Positions 25,561 through 35,187 of a stretch of DNA of 64,000 bases are shown here, piece by piece. Both the position numbers and the translations under genes were made by a program. The number at the start of each line of letters is the position of its first letter. Positions within the stretch are counted from its first letter, which is position 1. Source of the stretch: Pleomorphomonas sp. (GTDB lineage: Bacteria; Pseudomonadota; Alphaproteobacteria; Rhizobiales; Pleomorphomonadaceae); the NCBI GenBank assembly GCA_029976075.1, contig JARKNW010000029.1, positions 1-64,000 of the forward strand. The letters are read 5' to 3'. The notes under the pieces were generated by a model. The model was not told the origin of the DNA. It searched no databases and saw nothing but the letters and a program-made list of their open reading frames with translations.

Positions 25561-26880
25561 ATGGGCAAGTCGCTGCATCCCGAGACCCTGGCACTTCATG
25601 GCGGCAGTTTCCGTGCCGATCCGACAACTGGTTCGGTAGCCGTGCCGATCCACCAGACCACGTCGTACCAGTTCCAGGATGCCGGGCATGCCGCCCGGTT
25701 GTTCGGTCTTGAGGAACTCGGCTTCATTTACACCCGTATCGGCAATCCGACGAACGATGCACTCGAAACGCGCGTTGCCGAGATAGAGGGGGGCGTTGCT
25801 GCTGTCGCCGTCTCTTCAGGGCAGGCGGCTACCACTTTCTCCATTCTCAACCTCGCATCCGCTGGCGACAACATCGTTTCCTCGACCGATCTCTACGGCG
25901 GTACCTGGGCTTTGCTTGCTGATACGCTGAGCCAGTTTGGCGTCGAAGTTCGTTTCGTCGATCCGACCGATCCCGAGAATTTCCGCAAGGCGACGGATGA
26001 TCGCACGCGCGCCTATTACGCCGAGCTCTTGCCAAATCCCAAGCTCAACGTCTTCCCGGTCAAGGAAGTGGCCGATATCGGTCGTCCGCTTGGCATTCCG
26101 CTGATCATCGACAACACGGCAGCTCCTCTTCTGTCCAGGCCGTTCAAGCATGGCGCCGCCGTCGTGGTCTACTCGGCGACCAAGTATATCGGAGGACATG
26201 GTACTTCGATCGGCGGCCTGATCATCGATGGCGGCAACTTCGACTGGGAAGCCTTTCCCGAGCGGCAACCGCTGTTCAATACGCCTGATCCGGCCTATCA
26301 CGGTGCGGTCTGGTCGCAGGCCGTGAAGCCTCTCGGCCCGATTGCCTATGCCATCCGCGCCCGTGTGAAGCTTCTACGCGACGTTGGTGCTGCTCTGTCG
26401 CCATTCAACGCGTTCCAGCTCATTCAAGGTCTTGAGACGCTGCCACTCAGGATTCGCCAGCACACGTCCAACGCCGAAAAAGTCGCGGACTATCTGAGCA
26501 AGCACAAGGATGTGACCCGCGTCATTTATCCCAAGCTGCAATCGGGCGAGTACCGTCGTCGTGCCGACACCTATCTCGAAGGAGGCTATGGTGCGTTGCT
26601 TGGTTTCGAGCTGAAAGGTGGCGTCGAGGCGGGCAAGAAGTTCATCGATGCCCTGAAGCTGTTCTACCACGTTGCGAACATCGGCGATGCCCGGTCGCTT
26701 GCCATCCATCCGGCCTCGACGACCCACTCGCAATTGACGGCCGAGGAACAGCTGAAGACCGGCGTGACGCCGGGATATGTTAGGCTTTCCATCGGCATCG
26801 AGCATCCTGACGACATCATCGCCGATCTCGACCAAGCTCTTGCCGCTGCCTCGGCGCCGGTTGCTGTCGCCGCCGAATAG
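25561..26880 (+). CDS. O-acetylhomoserine aminocarboxypropyltransferase (sulfhydrylase)
   Basis: A 439-residue PLP enzyme of the Cys/Met-metabolism family, converting O-acetyl-L-homoserine and sulfide to L-homocysteine for methionine synthesis. It begins HPETLALHGGSFRADPTTGSVAVPIHQTTSYQF, which with the length points to the O-acetylhomoserine sulfhydrylase (MetY) group rather than MetZ or MetB of about 390 residues. The PLP lysine is Lys208 in YSATKYIGGHG; GQAATTFSI and DNTAAPLLSRPFKHGA are cofactor-binding segments, and ATTHSQLTAEEQ is conserved near the C-terminus. GGGAGA precedes ATG 25561. It is monocistronic and ends at a strong hairpin. Confidence 0.94.
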   Translation: MGKSLHPETLALHGGSFRADPTTGSVAVPIHQTTSYQFQDAGHAARLFGLEELGFIYTRIGNPTNDALETRVAEIEGGVAAVAVSSGQAATTFSILNLASAGDNIVSSTDLYGGTWALLADTLSQFGVEVRFVDPTDPENFRKATDDRTRAYYAELLPNPKLNVFPVKEVADIGRPLGIPLIIDNTAAPLLSRPFKHGAAVVVYSATKYIGGHGTSIGGLIIDGGNFDWEAFPERQPLFNTPDPAYHGAVWSQAVKPLGPIAYAIRARVKLLRDVGAALSPFNAFQLIQGLETLPLRIRQHTSNAEKVADYLSKHKDVTRVIYPKLQSGEYRRRADTYLEGGYGALLGFELKGGVEAGKKFIDALKLFYHVANIGDARSLAIHPASTTHSQLTAEEQLKTGVTPGYVRLSIGIEHPDDIIADLDQALAAASAPVAVAAE

Positions 26881-26900
26881 TCGCGATTCCAGGACACAAA

Positions 26901-26933
26901 CGGGGCTGGCGCCGGAGAAGGGTGCCAGCCCCG
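26901..26933 (+). terminator. Hairpin terminator after O-acetylhomoserine sulfhydrylase
   Basis: CGGGGCTGGCGCC pairs with GGTGCCAGCCCCG (13 bp with one G:T) around a 7-base loop, 20 bp after the stop. The downstream T-run is poor (TTGGACT), so termination may need help, but the stem is very stable. Confidence 0.75.
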
Positions 26934-27027
26934 TTGGACTCTACACGAAATAGTGCCTTTTCATTGCGGTTGTCCTATTCGAGAATGCCTCCAAATTGCA
27001 GCTTACAACTTGCTAGGAGGATCGCCG

Positions 27028-27987
27028 ATGACCGCCTATCGCCCGCCCGCCATTCCGTCGTCGGAAATCACGCCGCGTTCGGTCTATCTTCGTCGACGGG
27101 AATTCCTGGGGCTGCTGGCCGGTGCCAGCGTGGCCGTCAGTGCCGGTGGGGCTCGTGCCGCAGTGCCAGCAACGGCACCACTCAAGACAGTACCAAGCTC
27201 GTTTAAGGTGGATGAACCGCTTACTTCACGCGAGGACGTGACCACATACAACAACTTCTATGAGTTCGGCACCGACAAGGCCGATCCATCGCGCTACTCG
27301 GGCGACTTCAAGTCCCGCCCTTGGACGATCACCGTCGATGGGTTGGTCGGAAAGCCCCAGACGTTCGATGTCGACAAGCTGATTACCGAGCTCCCTGTCG
27401 AGGAGCGCGTTTACCGAATGCGCTGTGTCGAGGCGTGGTCGATGGTGATCCCGTGGGACGGTTTTCCGCTGAAGGCATTGCTCGACAAGGTGGACCCGCT
27501 TGGTTCAGCAAAGTTCGTGGCGTTCGAGACGGTCGTGCGTCCCAAGGAAATGCCTGGACAATCTGGTTACTTCCAACCGATGCCGTGGCCATACGTGGAG
27601 GGACTACGCCTTGACGAGGCAATGCATCCGCTCACGCTCCTGGCAGTCGGCCTCTATGGCGAGATGCTTCCCAATCAGAATGGTGCGCCGCTCCGTCTTG
27701 TCGTGCCTTGGAAGTATGGCTTCAAGGGCATCAAGTCGATCGTCCGCATCTCGCTCGTCGAAAAGCAGCCGCCCAACTCGTGGAACTCGCTTCAGGCCAA
27801 CGAGTACGGCTTTTATGCCAACGTCAATCCGGAGGTCGATCATCCGCGCTGGAGCCAGGCGACCGAAAGACGCATCGGAGCGAGCGGCTTCTTCGGCTCC
27901 GGTCGGCGGCCAACGTTGATGTTCAACGGTTACGCCGAAGAGGTGGCGAGCCTCTATGCCGGCATGGATCTCAGGGCCAACTACTGA
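27028..27987 (+). CDS. msrP: Periplasmic methionine sulfoxide reductase, molybdopterin subunit
   Basis: A 319-residue YedY/MsrP, the soluble periplasmic Mo-molybdopterin enzyme that repairs oxidised methionines in envelope proteins. The Tat signal is [19 protein letters not shown] (residues 22-40) with cleavage near ARA. The Mo-coordinating cysteine is Cys133 in [35 protein letters not shown] and [27 protein letters not shown] are strongly conserved in the family. ATG 27028 follows AGGAGG by 7 bases. Its stop overlaps the msrQ start, so the pair is translationally coupled. Confidence 0.96.
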   Translation: MTAYRPPAIPSSEITPRSVYLRRREFLGLLAGASVAVSAGGARAAVPATAPLKTVPSSFKVDEPLTSREDVTTYNNFYEFGTDKADPSRYSGDFKSRPWTITVDGLVGKPQTFDVDKLITELPVEERVYRMRCVEAWSMVIPWDGFPLKALLDKVDPLGSAKFVAFETVVRPKEMPGQSGYFQPMPWPYVEGLRLDEAMHPLTLLAVGLYGEMLPNQNGAPLRLVVPWKYGFKGIKSIVRISLVEKQPPNSWNSLQANEYGFYANVNPEVDHPRWSQATERRIGASGFFGSGRRPTLMFNGYAEEVASLYAGMDLRANY

Positions 27988-28601
27988 TGGCTGTCGTTCG
28001 ATCGGCCTTCATCGACAGCCTTGCCGGTTGGGGCGTCTACGTCGTGGGCTTCGTGCCGGCAGCGGCGAGCTTCTGGCTCGGCGCGACCGGTGGTCTTGGT
28101 GCCGATCCGGTGCGTGCTTTCGAGCAGACGCTCGGCCTATGGGCATTGCGCTTTCTCATTCTGACATTAGCCATAACGCCGCTCCGCCAACTGGCCGGCG
28201 TCAACCTTTTGCGCTTCCGGCGTGCGCTCGGTCTTTTGGCCTTCTGGTATGCGACGATGCATTTTTCGGTTTATCTGACCCTGGATCGTGGACTTATCTG
28301 GAGCACGATCCTTCCGGACATTGCACGAAGGCCATTCATCACGCTGGGGTTTGCGGCACTGCTACTCCTCGTGCCGCTGGCCATCACGTCCAACCGGCTG
28401 TCGATCCGCCGGCTCGGAAAGAACTGGCGAATGCTGCACCGGCTGGTCTACGTCGCCATATCACTGGCCGCTGTTCACTACCTGCTGGCGACAAAGGTTC
28501 TCGACCCCACGCAAGCTGTTCATGTGGCGTTGGTGGCTGGCCTTCTCGGCTACAGGCTTGTGCGTGGAGTGATCCGGCGCCCCGAACGGCGTATTGCCTG
28601 A
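27987..28601 (+). CDS. msrQ: Heme-binding membrane subunit of the MsrPQ system
   Basis: A 204-residue YedZ/MsrQ membrane protein with about six hydrophobic helices that passes electrons from the quinone pool to MsrP. Typical segments are LALRFLILTLAITPLRQL-like near residue 50, FRRALGLLAFWYATMHFSVYL carrying heme-ligand histidine, and NWRMLHRLVYVAISLAAVHYLLA carrying two further conserved histidines. The ATG shares one base with the msrP stop (TGATG). The ORF track starts 93 codons too early in this frame. A bidirectional hairpin follows the gene. Confidence 0.95.
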   Translation: MAVVRSAFIDSLAGWGVYVVGFVPAAASFWLGATGGLGADPVRAFEQTLGLWALRFLILTLAITPLRQLAGVNLLRFRRALGLLAFWYATMHFSVYLTLDRGLIWSTILPDIARRPFITLGFAALLLLVPLAITSNRLSIRRLGKNWRMLHRLVYVAISLAAVHYLLATKVLDPTQAVHVALVAGLLGYRLVRGVIRRPERRIA

Positions 28602-28618
28602 ACTGGCCGGAATACAAG

Positions 28619-28652
28619 AAGGGCGTCCGGACGGGAGATCCGAACGCCCTTA
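28619..28652. terminator. Hairpin terminator between msrQ and the rpiB-like gene
   Basis: AAGGGCGTCCGGA pairs with TCCGAACGCCCTT around a 7-base loop with one C:A-type mismatch, followed by AT. It sits between convergent genes, so it can serve both strands. Confidence 0.75.
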
Positions 28653-28699
28653 TCTCCTCCCGGCTGGCCACCTATCGCAAGACCGGCGGCCACGCCCTT

Positions 28700-29164
28700 T
28701 CAGCAGACCGAATGGCCTGCCTCAAGCTCGGAAATCATGTTGACGCGGCGCGCATGGCGGCCGCCTTCGAACTCGGCATTGAGGAACTCGTCGACGATCA
28801 TCAGCGCAAGATCCTGCCCGACGACGCGCGCGCCGAAGGCCAGCATGTTGGCATTGTTGTGCTGCCGCGACAGGCGAGCCGTATAAGGCTCGGAGCAGAC
28901 GACGCAACGGATGCCCTTGAGCTTGTTGGCGGCCAGCGAAATACCGAAACCGGTGCCGCAGATGGCAATGCCGAGTTGGGCCTCGCCGGCCAGAACGACC
29001 CGTGCTGCCTTCTCGCCCCACTTGGGATAGTCGGTGCTTTCCGTCGACGTCGGGCCGACGTCCTGAACTTCGTAGCCGCGCGCTTCAAGGTGAGCAATGA
29101 CGGCTTTCCTGAGATCAATGGCGGTATGGTCGGACGTGGTAACGATCTTGATCTTGTCGCTCAT
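28700..29164 (-). CDS. RpiB/LacAB-family sugar-phosphate isomerase
   Basis: A 154-residue enzyme of the ribose-5-phosphate isomerase B family, interconverting aldose and ketose phosphates (ribose/ribulose 5-phosphate or a related tetrose or hexose phosphate). TTSDHTAIDLRKA is the N-terminal substrate loop; AICGTGFGISLAANK holds the proton-relay cysteine, and RLSRQHNNANMLAFGARV is the conserved phosphate-binding region. The start at 29164 gives the normal family length; the track ORF adds 42 codons. It is close to the rhizobial RpiB/EryI-type proteins, so a role in erythritol-type sugar metabolism is possible, but no sugar genes adjoin it. Confidence 0.88.
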   Translation of the reverse strand: MSDKIKIVTTSDHTAIDLRKAVIAHLEARGYEVQDVGPTSTESTDYPKWGEKAARVVLAGEAQLGIAICGTGFGISLAANKLKGIRCVVCSEPYTARLSRQHNNANMLAFGARVVGQDLALMIVDEFLNAEFEGGRHARRVNMISELEAGHSVC

Positions 29165-29350
29165 TCTTCGACGTCCATGCTGTTGTCGAAATGCCCAGCG
29201 TCGATGAAACGCCGTGGAAAGTGAGGTTCCCCTAGCATTTATGTATGACAAATTCCAGCAGCCATGCCGCGAGTAACGTCTTCGTGCCAATACTCATAAC
29301 GCAAGACGATCATGCGATGTCATCCAGGCTGACGCGTGAAAGTCTTCCTT

Positions 29351-29932
29351 TCAAGAGGAGGCTTTGTCGTTTGCCATTGTGAGGCGCACCACGAGAGCTG
29401 CGTCCGTCCCGTCGATCTCGAGACCCACCTTCTGGTCCCGGTCGCATTCGATCAACTCGCCTGATTCCGCGCGGATTGTCGCATCTTCGACGTAGACGGT
29501 GACACCGCCGCGGACCGCCAGGACATAGGTCAGCGAGGCGGGCGGCATCACGCCGCTTCGAGCAAGCTCCACCTCCGCAACTATCTTTCCTCGCACCGTC
29601 ATGACGTTGAAATCGCGAGACGGACCATGGACGACCGTCGCGCTCGTCGACCAGTCTCCGGAGAAGGCCAGAGCCTCGAATGGTCGCAGTGAAACTGGCG
29701 GGCGTGCTCCGCCGAAATCCAGATCGAAGCCCTCGCCATCGATCAGCGTGATGATCCGATCGATGCCAGGCAGAGGAGAGAATGGGCCGGGCTCGACGAC
29801 ATCGGCGATCGACAGGCGCCAGAGCAGTCTTCCGGCCGCGTCATCCTGCCGGACGAGCTCCAGCGTGGTGCCGCGGCCGTTTTTCCACGGCAAACGCCGA
29901 AAGTCTGCAGCCGTGAGAAGCCGGAGGCTCAT
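29351..29932 (-). CDS. hutD: HutD/Ves family cupin protein
   Basis: A 193-residue HutD family protein, a bicupin-fold protein of uncertain biochemical role encoded with histidine-utilisation genes, thought in pseudomonads to modulate hut expression. Recognisable features are the opening [58 protein letters not shown], and [22 protein letters not shown]. The ATG at 29932 overlaps the hutU stop by 4 bases (ATGA), so it is the second gene of a hutU-hutD operon. The track start lies 14 codons upstream inside hutU. Confidence 0.9.
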   Translation of the reverse strand: MSLRLLTAADFRRLPWKNGRGTTLELVRQDDAAGRLLWRLSIADVVEPGPFSPLPGIDRIITLIDGEGFDLDFGGARPPVSLRPFEALAFSGDWSTSATVVHGPSRDFNVMTVRGKIVAEVELARSGVMPPASLTYVLAVRGGVTVYVEDATIRAESGELIECDRDQKVGLEIDGTDAALVVRLTMANDKASS

Positions 29933-31602
29933 TTGCCGAGCATCGGCAGGTCGAGTTCCTTTTCGCGAGCACACTCGATGGCGATGTCATAGCCTGCGTC
30001 GGCGTGGCGCATGACGCCGGTCGCCGGATCGTTGTGAAGGACGCGGGCGATGCGGCGGTCGGCATCCTCGCTACCATCGCAGACAATGACCATGCCGGCA
30101 TGCTGGGAGAATCCCATGCCGACGCCGCCGCCGTGGTGCAGCGAAACCCAAGTCGCACCGGAAGCGGTGTTGAGCAGGGCGTTGAGGAGTGGCCAGTCCG
30201 AGACCGCGTCCGAGCCGTCGCGCATCGCCTCGGTTTCCCGGTTGGGCGAGGCGACGGAACCGCTGTCAAGATGATCTCGGCCGATGACGATCGGCGCCTT
30301 GACGATCCCCTGCCGGACCAGTTCGTTGAAGGCGAGGCCGAGGCGGGCGCGAGCCCCGAGCCCAACCCAGCAGATGCGAGCCGGCAGCCCCTGGAAGGCG
30401 ATACGCTCGGCGGCCATGTCCAGCCAGTTGTGAAGATGGGGGTTGTCGGGCAACAGCTCCTTCACCTTGGCGTCGGTGGCCGCGATGTCGGCCGGGTCAC
30501 CCGATAGCGCTGCCCAGCGGAACGGGCCGATGCCACGACAGAACAGCGGCCGGATATAGGCCGGGACGAAGCCGGGGAATGCAAAGGCATCTTTCTCGCC
30601 TGCGTCGAAGGCGCGCTGCCGGATGTTGTTGCCGTAGTCGAACACCGGGATGCCCAGCTTCTGGAAATCGAGCATGGCGCGGACGTGCTGCCGCATCGAA
30701 GCGGTGGCGGCGGCAATCACCGCCTCAGGTTCCACCTTGGAGCGAGCACGGTATTCCTCCCATGTCCAGCCCGACGGCAAATAGCCATTGAGCGGATCGT
30801 GGGCGGACGTCTGGTCGGTGACGAGATCGGGGCGCACTCCGCGACGGACCAGTTCGGGCAAGACGTCAGCCGCGTTGCCGAGCAGGGCGATCGAGACGGC
30901 TTCGCCTTTTCCCGTGTGCTCTGCAATGAGACTGAGCGCGTCGTCGAGATCCTTGGCCTGCTTGTCGACATAACGGGTCCGCAGGCGGAAATCGATGCGC
31001 GACTGCTGGCACTCTACCACCAGGGCGCACGCACCAGCCATGACGGCGGCGAGCGGCTGAGCGCCGCCCATTCCGCCGAGGCCTGCCGTCAGTACCCATC
31101 GTCCCTTGAGGTTACCCTCGTAATGCTGGCGCCCGGCTTCCACGAATGTCTCGTAGGTACCCTGCACGATTCCCTGTGCGCCGATGTAGATCCATGAACC
31201 GGCCGTCATCTGGCCGTACATCATCAACCCATCGGCATCGAGCTTGTTGAAATGCTGCCAGTTCGCCCAGTTGGGGACCAGATTGGAGTTGGCAATCAGC
31301 ACACGCGGCGCATCCTTGTGCGTCCGGAAAACGCCCACCGGTTTGCCTGATTGGACCAGCAGCGTCTCGTCTTCCTCAAGGCGCTCGAGCGTGCGAACGA
31401 TGGTGTCGAAGCACTCCCAGTCGCGAGCCGCGCGACCAATGCCGCCATAGACAACCAGCTCCTTGGGATTTTCGGCGACGTCGGGGTCAAGGTTGTTCAT
31501 CAGCATGCGAAGTGGCGCCTCGGTCAGCCAGCTTTTGGCCCGAAGCGTCGTGCCCCTGGGGGCGCGGATTTCGATGTCACGATATCGCGTGTTGCTCGGC
31601 AT
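29929..31602 (-). CDS. hutU: Urocanate hydratase
   Basis: A 557-residue urocanase that converts urocanate to 4-imidazolone-5-propionate, the second step of histidine degradation, in the cytoplasm with tightly bound NAD. Family hallmarks: [41 protein letters not shown], the NAD-binding [15 protein letters not shown], the active-site segment [17 protein letters not shown] with the conserved cysteine, and [17 protein letters not shown]. Length is normal. AGGGG lies upstream of ATG 31602. A HutC-type palindrome sits 14 bases before the start codon. hutD overlaps its end. The preceding acyltransferase gene is 53 bp upstream in the same direction. Confidence 0.97.
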   Translation of the reverse strand: MPSNTRYRDIEIRAPRGTTLRAKSWLTEAPLRMLMNNLDPDVAENPKELVVYGGIGRAARDWECFDTIVRTLERLEEDETLLVQSGKPVGVFRTHKDAPRVLIANSNLVPNWANWQHFNKLDADGLMMYGQMTAGSWIYIGAQGIVQGTYETFVEAGRQHYEGNLKGRWVLTAGLGGMGGAQPLAAVMAGACALVVECQQSRIDFRLRTRYVDKQAKDLDDALSLIAEHTGKGEAVSIALLGNAADVLPELVRRGVRPDLVTDQTSAHDPLNGYLPSGWTWEEYRARSKVEPEAVIAAATASMRQHVRAMLDFQKLGIPVFDYGNNIRQRAFDAGEKDAFAFPGFVPAYIRPLFCRGIGPFRWAALSGDPADIAATDAKVKELLPDNPHLHNWLDMAAERIAFQGLPARICWVGLGARARLGLAFNELVRQGIVKAPIVIGRDHLDSGSVASPNRETEAMRDGSDAVSDWPLLNALLNTASGATWVSLHHGGGVGMGFSQHAGMVIVCDGSEDADRRIARVLHNDPATGVMRHADAGYDIAIECAREKELDLPMLGK

Positions 31603-31615
31603 GATGAACCCCTAT

Positions 31616-31634
31616 CTTGTCTATACAAGACAAG
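31616..31634. promoter_or_regulatory. Putative HutC operator before hutU
   Basis: CTTGTCTATACAAG is a dyad with 5-bp arms CTTGT/ACAAG and a 4-base centre; overlapping it, CTTGTC...GACAAG extends to 31634. It closely matches the palindrome before hutF (CTTGTATGTACAAG, two differences) and the known GntR/HutC operator style. It lies 14 bases upstream of the hutU start, so repressor binding should block transcription initiation or early elongation. Confidence 0.75.
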
Positions 31635-31655
31635 AAGCACCGCACGCGGCGTCTG

Positions 31656-32645
31656 TCAATGGCGGTTCGAGGCAGTCTTGTCTGTCATGGCGGGTCTGTG
31701 CCACATCGAGAGAATGGCGATCTTGCCCGGTTTCTCGATACGATAATAACTGAACGTCGCGACCACCATGGACATGGTTACGGCGCCGAAAAGCGGAAAG
31801 CCGGCCTGATGGGAGTACATGAACAGTTGCTGCCAGATGTAGAGCGAATATGAGATCGTGCCGAGGAACACGAGCGGCAAGCTTTCGAGAAGCTTTGGCA
31901 TAGGAGCGACGGATCGTTCCGCGCTCGCTCCGACGAAGGCAAGCAGCAAGCCGTTTACCGTAGCGGTGGCCCATAGCTCGGATGTGCTGAGCATCAGGAA
32001 ATTGGCCGTGGCAAAAGCAGCTGTCGGAAACCAGGCCGGGAAGGCCACGTCTTTCAACGTCATCCGCAGGAAGGCTGCGGCAAATATGACGGCGGTTCCT
32101 ACGTCTGGTCGCCAATATACCAGAAACGGGTTCTGGTGACCGATGTAGCTCCGTGCCAAGCCATTGGAAAAACCCAGGGTTGCGCCCATCATCAGCGTGA
32201 TCAAACGCTTCCGCCCCGAAAGGCCCGAGGCGATCAGCGCCAGCAGGATATAGGCTTGCGCCTCCATGCTGACCGACCAGAGATGGTCGAACGGCGGAAA
32301 CCTCTCCCCCCAAATCACGACGAGGTTGACGGCAAAAATCGGGTAGCTCCACCAGTCCGCGAGAAGGCGCGTTTGGCCGAGCGCTGCCGCAAAGGAGAAC
32401 ATGCAGACGAGAAAGAAAAGCAGGGCAGGATAGAGTCTCGCAATGCGCCTTACTGCGAACTCCCGCCAACTCATGCCTTCAATGAACAAGACATCTGCCA
32501 TCAGTCGGCCGGAAAGCGCAAAGAACATCGTCACGCCCAATGATCCGGCCCCATCAAGCCAATCCGGACCGAAATGCCCGAGCATGACGTAGGCGATTGC
32601 CATGCCTCTCAATCCATCCAACGCGGCAATTCGTTGATCAGCCAT
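31656..32645 (-). CDS. Acyltransferase 3 family membrane protein
   Basis: A ~329-residue integral membrane O-acyltransferase of the type that acetylates exopolysaccharides, LPS or Nod-factor-like glycans. The N-terminus RIAALDGLRGMAIAYVMLGHF contains the family's conserved H after the first helix, then SLGVTMFFALSGRLMADVLF and RRIARLYPALLFF. About ten hydrophobic segments follow. The start at 32645 is chosen from the family N-terminus; ATG 32675 and 32708 are in frame and none has a strong ribosome site. It is inserted between hutU and hutC, with no evident role in histidine metabolism, and its codon use looks somewhat less GC-rich than its neighbours. Confidence 0.85.
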   Translation of the reverse strand: MADQRIAALDGLRGMAIAYVMLGHFGPDWLDGAGSLGVTMFFALSGRLMADVLFIEGMSWREFAVRRIARLYPALLFFLVCMFSFAAALGQTRLLADWWSYPIFAVNLVVIWGERFPPFDHLWSVSMEAQAYILLALIASGLSGRKRLITLMMGATLGFSNGLARSYIGHQNPFLVYWRPDVGTAVIFAAAFLRMTLKDVAFPAWFPTAAFATANFLMLSTSELWATATVNGLLLAFVGASAERSVAPMPKLLESLPLVFLGTISYSLYIWQQLFMYSHQAGFPLFGAVTMSMVVATFSYYRIEKPGKIAILSMWHRPAMTDKTASNRH

Positions 32646-32882
32646 TGCGGTCGTCCGACCCTTGCGATTTAGCATGACCCACCCACCGGAGGTCAGCAGC
32701 AGGGCCATGCTCGCAATCAATGGTTTATGTTTCTTGCAACAATTTGGAAAAAATCGTAGCGCGGCGCACTCTCTACGTGCGTGCAAACTTCGTAGAAATC
32801 AGGGGGCACGAGCGGTCTCAGGTTGCAAGCGAGCAAATCGGTCGCAACTCTGGCGGAAGGTTCGGGGACGGCCTCGATTAAC

Positions 32883-33617
32883 TCAGGAGCCAGCGCCCTG
32901 TCGGCTTTCGATGCGGCTGCGTCCGCCGGGCATGAGAAGCCGGACAGAGGTGACGACTCGCTCGCCTGAGAAGGTGCGGCGCCGGATCAGCAGGCAAGGG
33001 TCGCTGCGGGCAATGGCCAGGAGCTTGGCCTCCCACGGAGCCGGCAATACGGCCTCCACGGTATGCTCCACGGTGGTCCATGGCGCCACGTCGCTCAGAT
33101 AGCTGTTTGGCGTGCGGGTGGAAAAATCCTGCGTCAGATAGTCGGGCGCCAGCGCCGGATTGACGTACCGGTCTTCGAGTTGCACCGGAATGTCGTTCTC
33201 AAGATGGATAACCAGCGAATGGAAGGCGGGGGTGCCGAGCTCGACGCCCAGCTCGTCGGCGAGTTCCGGTGTTGCCTTCACTTCGTCCTTCATTACCGTC
33301 TGGGCAGCGTGCGCATGACCGCGCTCGCGAATTTCATCAGCAATATTTCTCACCTTGAACACCGAGGTCTGACTCTTGCCCTCGGCGACAAAGGTCCCGA
33401 GCCCTTGGATCCGCAGCAAAACACCATCTGCCGCCAATTCGCGCAGTGCCCGATTGATGGTCATTCGGCTAAGGCCGAGAGTTGCCACCAGCTCGTTTTC
33501 GGAGGGAATGCGGTGGCGGGCGGGCCATTCGCCGCTACCGATGCGGGCGAGAATCATTTGCTTGACCATCGCATAATGCGGAGGAGTCCCGCCTTGACGT
33601 TCGTCGACGTCGCTCAT
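32883..33617 (-). CDS. hutC: Histidine-utilisation repressor
   Basis: A 244-residue GntR-family regulator of the HutC subfamily. Residues 13-78 form the winged helix (PHYAMVKQMILARIGSGEWPARHRIPSENELVATLGLSRMTINRALRELAADG), and the C-terminal UTRA ligand domain follows with AFHSLVIHLENDIPVQLEDRYVNPALAPDYL and WTTVEHTVEAVLPAPWEAKLL, where urocanate is expected to bind. It is divergent from hutF across a 109-bp gap with a perfect dyad operator. Repression of hutU-hutD and of hutF-transport-hutH until urocanate accumulates is the known logic of the family. Confidence 0.95.
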   Translation of the reverse strand: MSDVDERQGGTPPHYAMVKQMILARIGSGEWPARHRIPSENELVATLGLSRMTINRALRELAADGVLLRIQGLGTFVAEGKSQTSVFKVRNIADEIRERGHAHAAQTVMKDEVKATPELADELGVELGTPAFHSLVIHLENDIPVQLEDRYVNPALAPDYLTQDFSTRTPNSYLSDVAPWTTVEHTVEAVLPAPWEAKLLAIARSDPCLLIRRRTFSGERVVTSVRLLMPGGRSRIESRQGAGS

Positions 33618-33691
33618 TTACTAGGCACTCCCCCAAAATGGTCAGTGGGTGATCGAATTCGCCTTGCGGCCTAGGAATTTTCCTCTACAGT

Positions 33692-33707
33692 GCTTGTATG
33701 TACAAGC
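33692..33707. promoter_or_regulatory. Putative HutC operator between hutC and hutF
   Basis: GCTTGTATGTACAAGC is a dyad with perfect 6-bp arms around ATGT. It lies 19 bases before the hutF start codon and about 75 bases from the hutC start. The same core occurs before hutU. It can control hutF and probably autoregulate hutC. Confidence 0.82.
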
Positions 33708-33726
33708 GTGAGGTTTTGCGGACAAG

Positions 33727-35103
33727 ATGGTAACAGATAACCATCAATTGCTTTTCGCCGAAAGAGCCTTGCTGGTTGAAGGCTGGGCGAACGACGTCGT
33801 CTTCAGCGTCGACGCGGACGGGTGCATTGCCTCTCTGGAGCAAGGTGTGGCCGCCGGCAGCGCCAAGCGCCTGGCCGGCCCGGTCGTGCCCGCTATGGCG
33901 AACCTGCACTCCCACTCTTTCCAGCGTGCCATGGCCGGTTTGACCGATGTGGCCGGGCAGGGTGATGACAGCTTCTGGACATGGCGCGAGGAAATGTATC
34001 GGCTGGTGTCGCTGCTTACGCCCGACGACGCCATGGCAATCGCGGCAAAGCTCCAGGTAGAGCTGTTGAAAGGCGGCTTTGGCCGGGTTGCCGAGTTCCA
34101 CTATCTCCATCATGGCGCCGATGGGCGCCCCTATGACGAGCCGGCTGAAATGTCGCTGGCCATCTTGCGGGCAGCCGAACAGTCGGGCATCGGGCTGACG
34201 ATGCTGCCTGTCTTCTATGCCCATTCCGACTTTGGCGGCACGGCCCCGACGGCGGGCCAACGCCGATTCATTCATGACGTCGACGGCTTCCTGAGCCTGC
34301 TGCATGGTCTGACTTCCTCCTGTCGCTCGGCCGGCGCGCGGCTCGGTCTCGCCTTCCATTCGTTGAGGGCCGTGACTGGTGACGAGATTTCCGCCGTCAT
34401 GGAGGCCGTGCCCGAGCACGCGCCCATCCATATCCATGTGGCCGAGCAAGAGCGCGAGGTGGCGGCCTCGATCGCTCATTCCGGTCGGCGCCCGATCGAA
34501 CGGCTCTACGACATCGCGGATGTCGACGAACGCTGGTGTCTCGTTCACGCGACCCATGTCACGGAAGCCGAAATGGCGATGATTGCCGGTTCGGGCGCCG
34601 TGGTTGGTCTTTGTCCGATGACCGAGGCCGATCTCGGAGACGGCCTCTTTCCGGCTTCGGACTTTATCGCCGGAGAGGGGCGCTTTGGCATCGGGACCGA
34701 CAGCCATGTCGCAACATCAGTTGCCGACGAGTTGCGCATTCTCGAGTATGGCCAGCGGCTGCGTGACCGCCGACGGAATCGGATGGCCGGCCGGCCAGGG
34801 GCATCGGTTGGCCGCACTCTCTTCGACCGTGCCGTTGCGGGCAGTGCCCAGGCGGCGGGCCTTGCCGGGGCAGGGCTTTCGGTGGGAGCCCCGGCGGATA
34901 TCGTCGTGCTTGACGGCAGTTCGCCTTATCTGGCTTCCGTGGATGGAGATACGATCCTCGATCGCTGGATATTCGGCGGTATCGGACAAGTTGTGCGGGA
35001 TGTCATGATCGGTGGCCGCTGGCTCGTCGAAGATGGTCGCCATGCGAAGGACGAGGAAGTAGATCACGCATTCGCAGCCGCTCTTCAGCGGCTCAAGGCA
35101 TGA
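33727..35103 (+). CDS. hutF: Formimidoylglutamate deiminase
   Basis: A 458-residue amidohydrolase-superfamily enzyme that deiminates N-formimino-L-glutamate to N-formyl-L-glutamate and ammonia, marking the five-step bacterial histidine pathway. Metal ligands are visible in PAMANLHSHSFQRAMAG (HxH), IHIHVAEQEREV, HATHVT and FGIGTDSHVATS. SFWTWREEMYRLV and AEFHYLHHGADGRPYDEP are characteristic of HutF. The ATG at 33727 lies just after the HutC dyad. The ABC transporter genes follow in the same direction after 84 bp. HutG, which would act next, is not in the window. Confidence 0.95.
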   Translation: MVTDNHQLLFAERALLVEGWANDVVFSVDADGCIASLEQGVAAGSAKRLAGPVVPAMANLHSHSFQRAMAGLTDVAGQGDDSFWTWREEMYRLVSLLTPDDAMAIAAKLQVELLKGGFGRVAEFHYLHHGADGRPYDEPAEMSLAILRAAEQSGIGLTMLPVFYAHSDFGGTAPTAGQRRFIHDVDGFLSLLHGLTSSCRSAGARLGLAFHSLRAVTGDEISAVMEAVPEHAPIHIHVAEQEREVAASIAHSGRRPIERLYDIADVDERWCLVHATHVTEAEMAMIAGSGAVVGLCPMTEADLGDGLFPASDFIAGEGRFGIGTDSHVATSVADELRILEYGQRLRDRRRNRMAGRPGASVGRTLFDRAVAGSAQAAGLAGAGLSVGAPADIVVLDGSSPYLASVDGDTILDRWIFGGIGQVVRDVMIGGRWLVEDGRHAKDEEVDHAFAAALQRLKA

Positions 35104-35187
35104 TATGTTTTGGATCTGACCGCTTGCAACGGCGGCTAGAAATCAACAAGAAGCCGGAGTGCTTCGGAAAAACCAGAGGAGAACACC

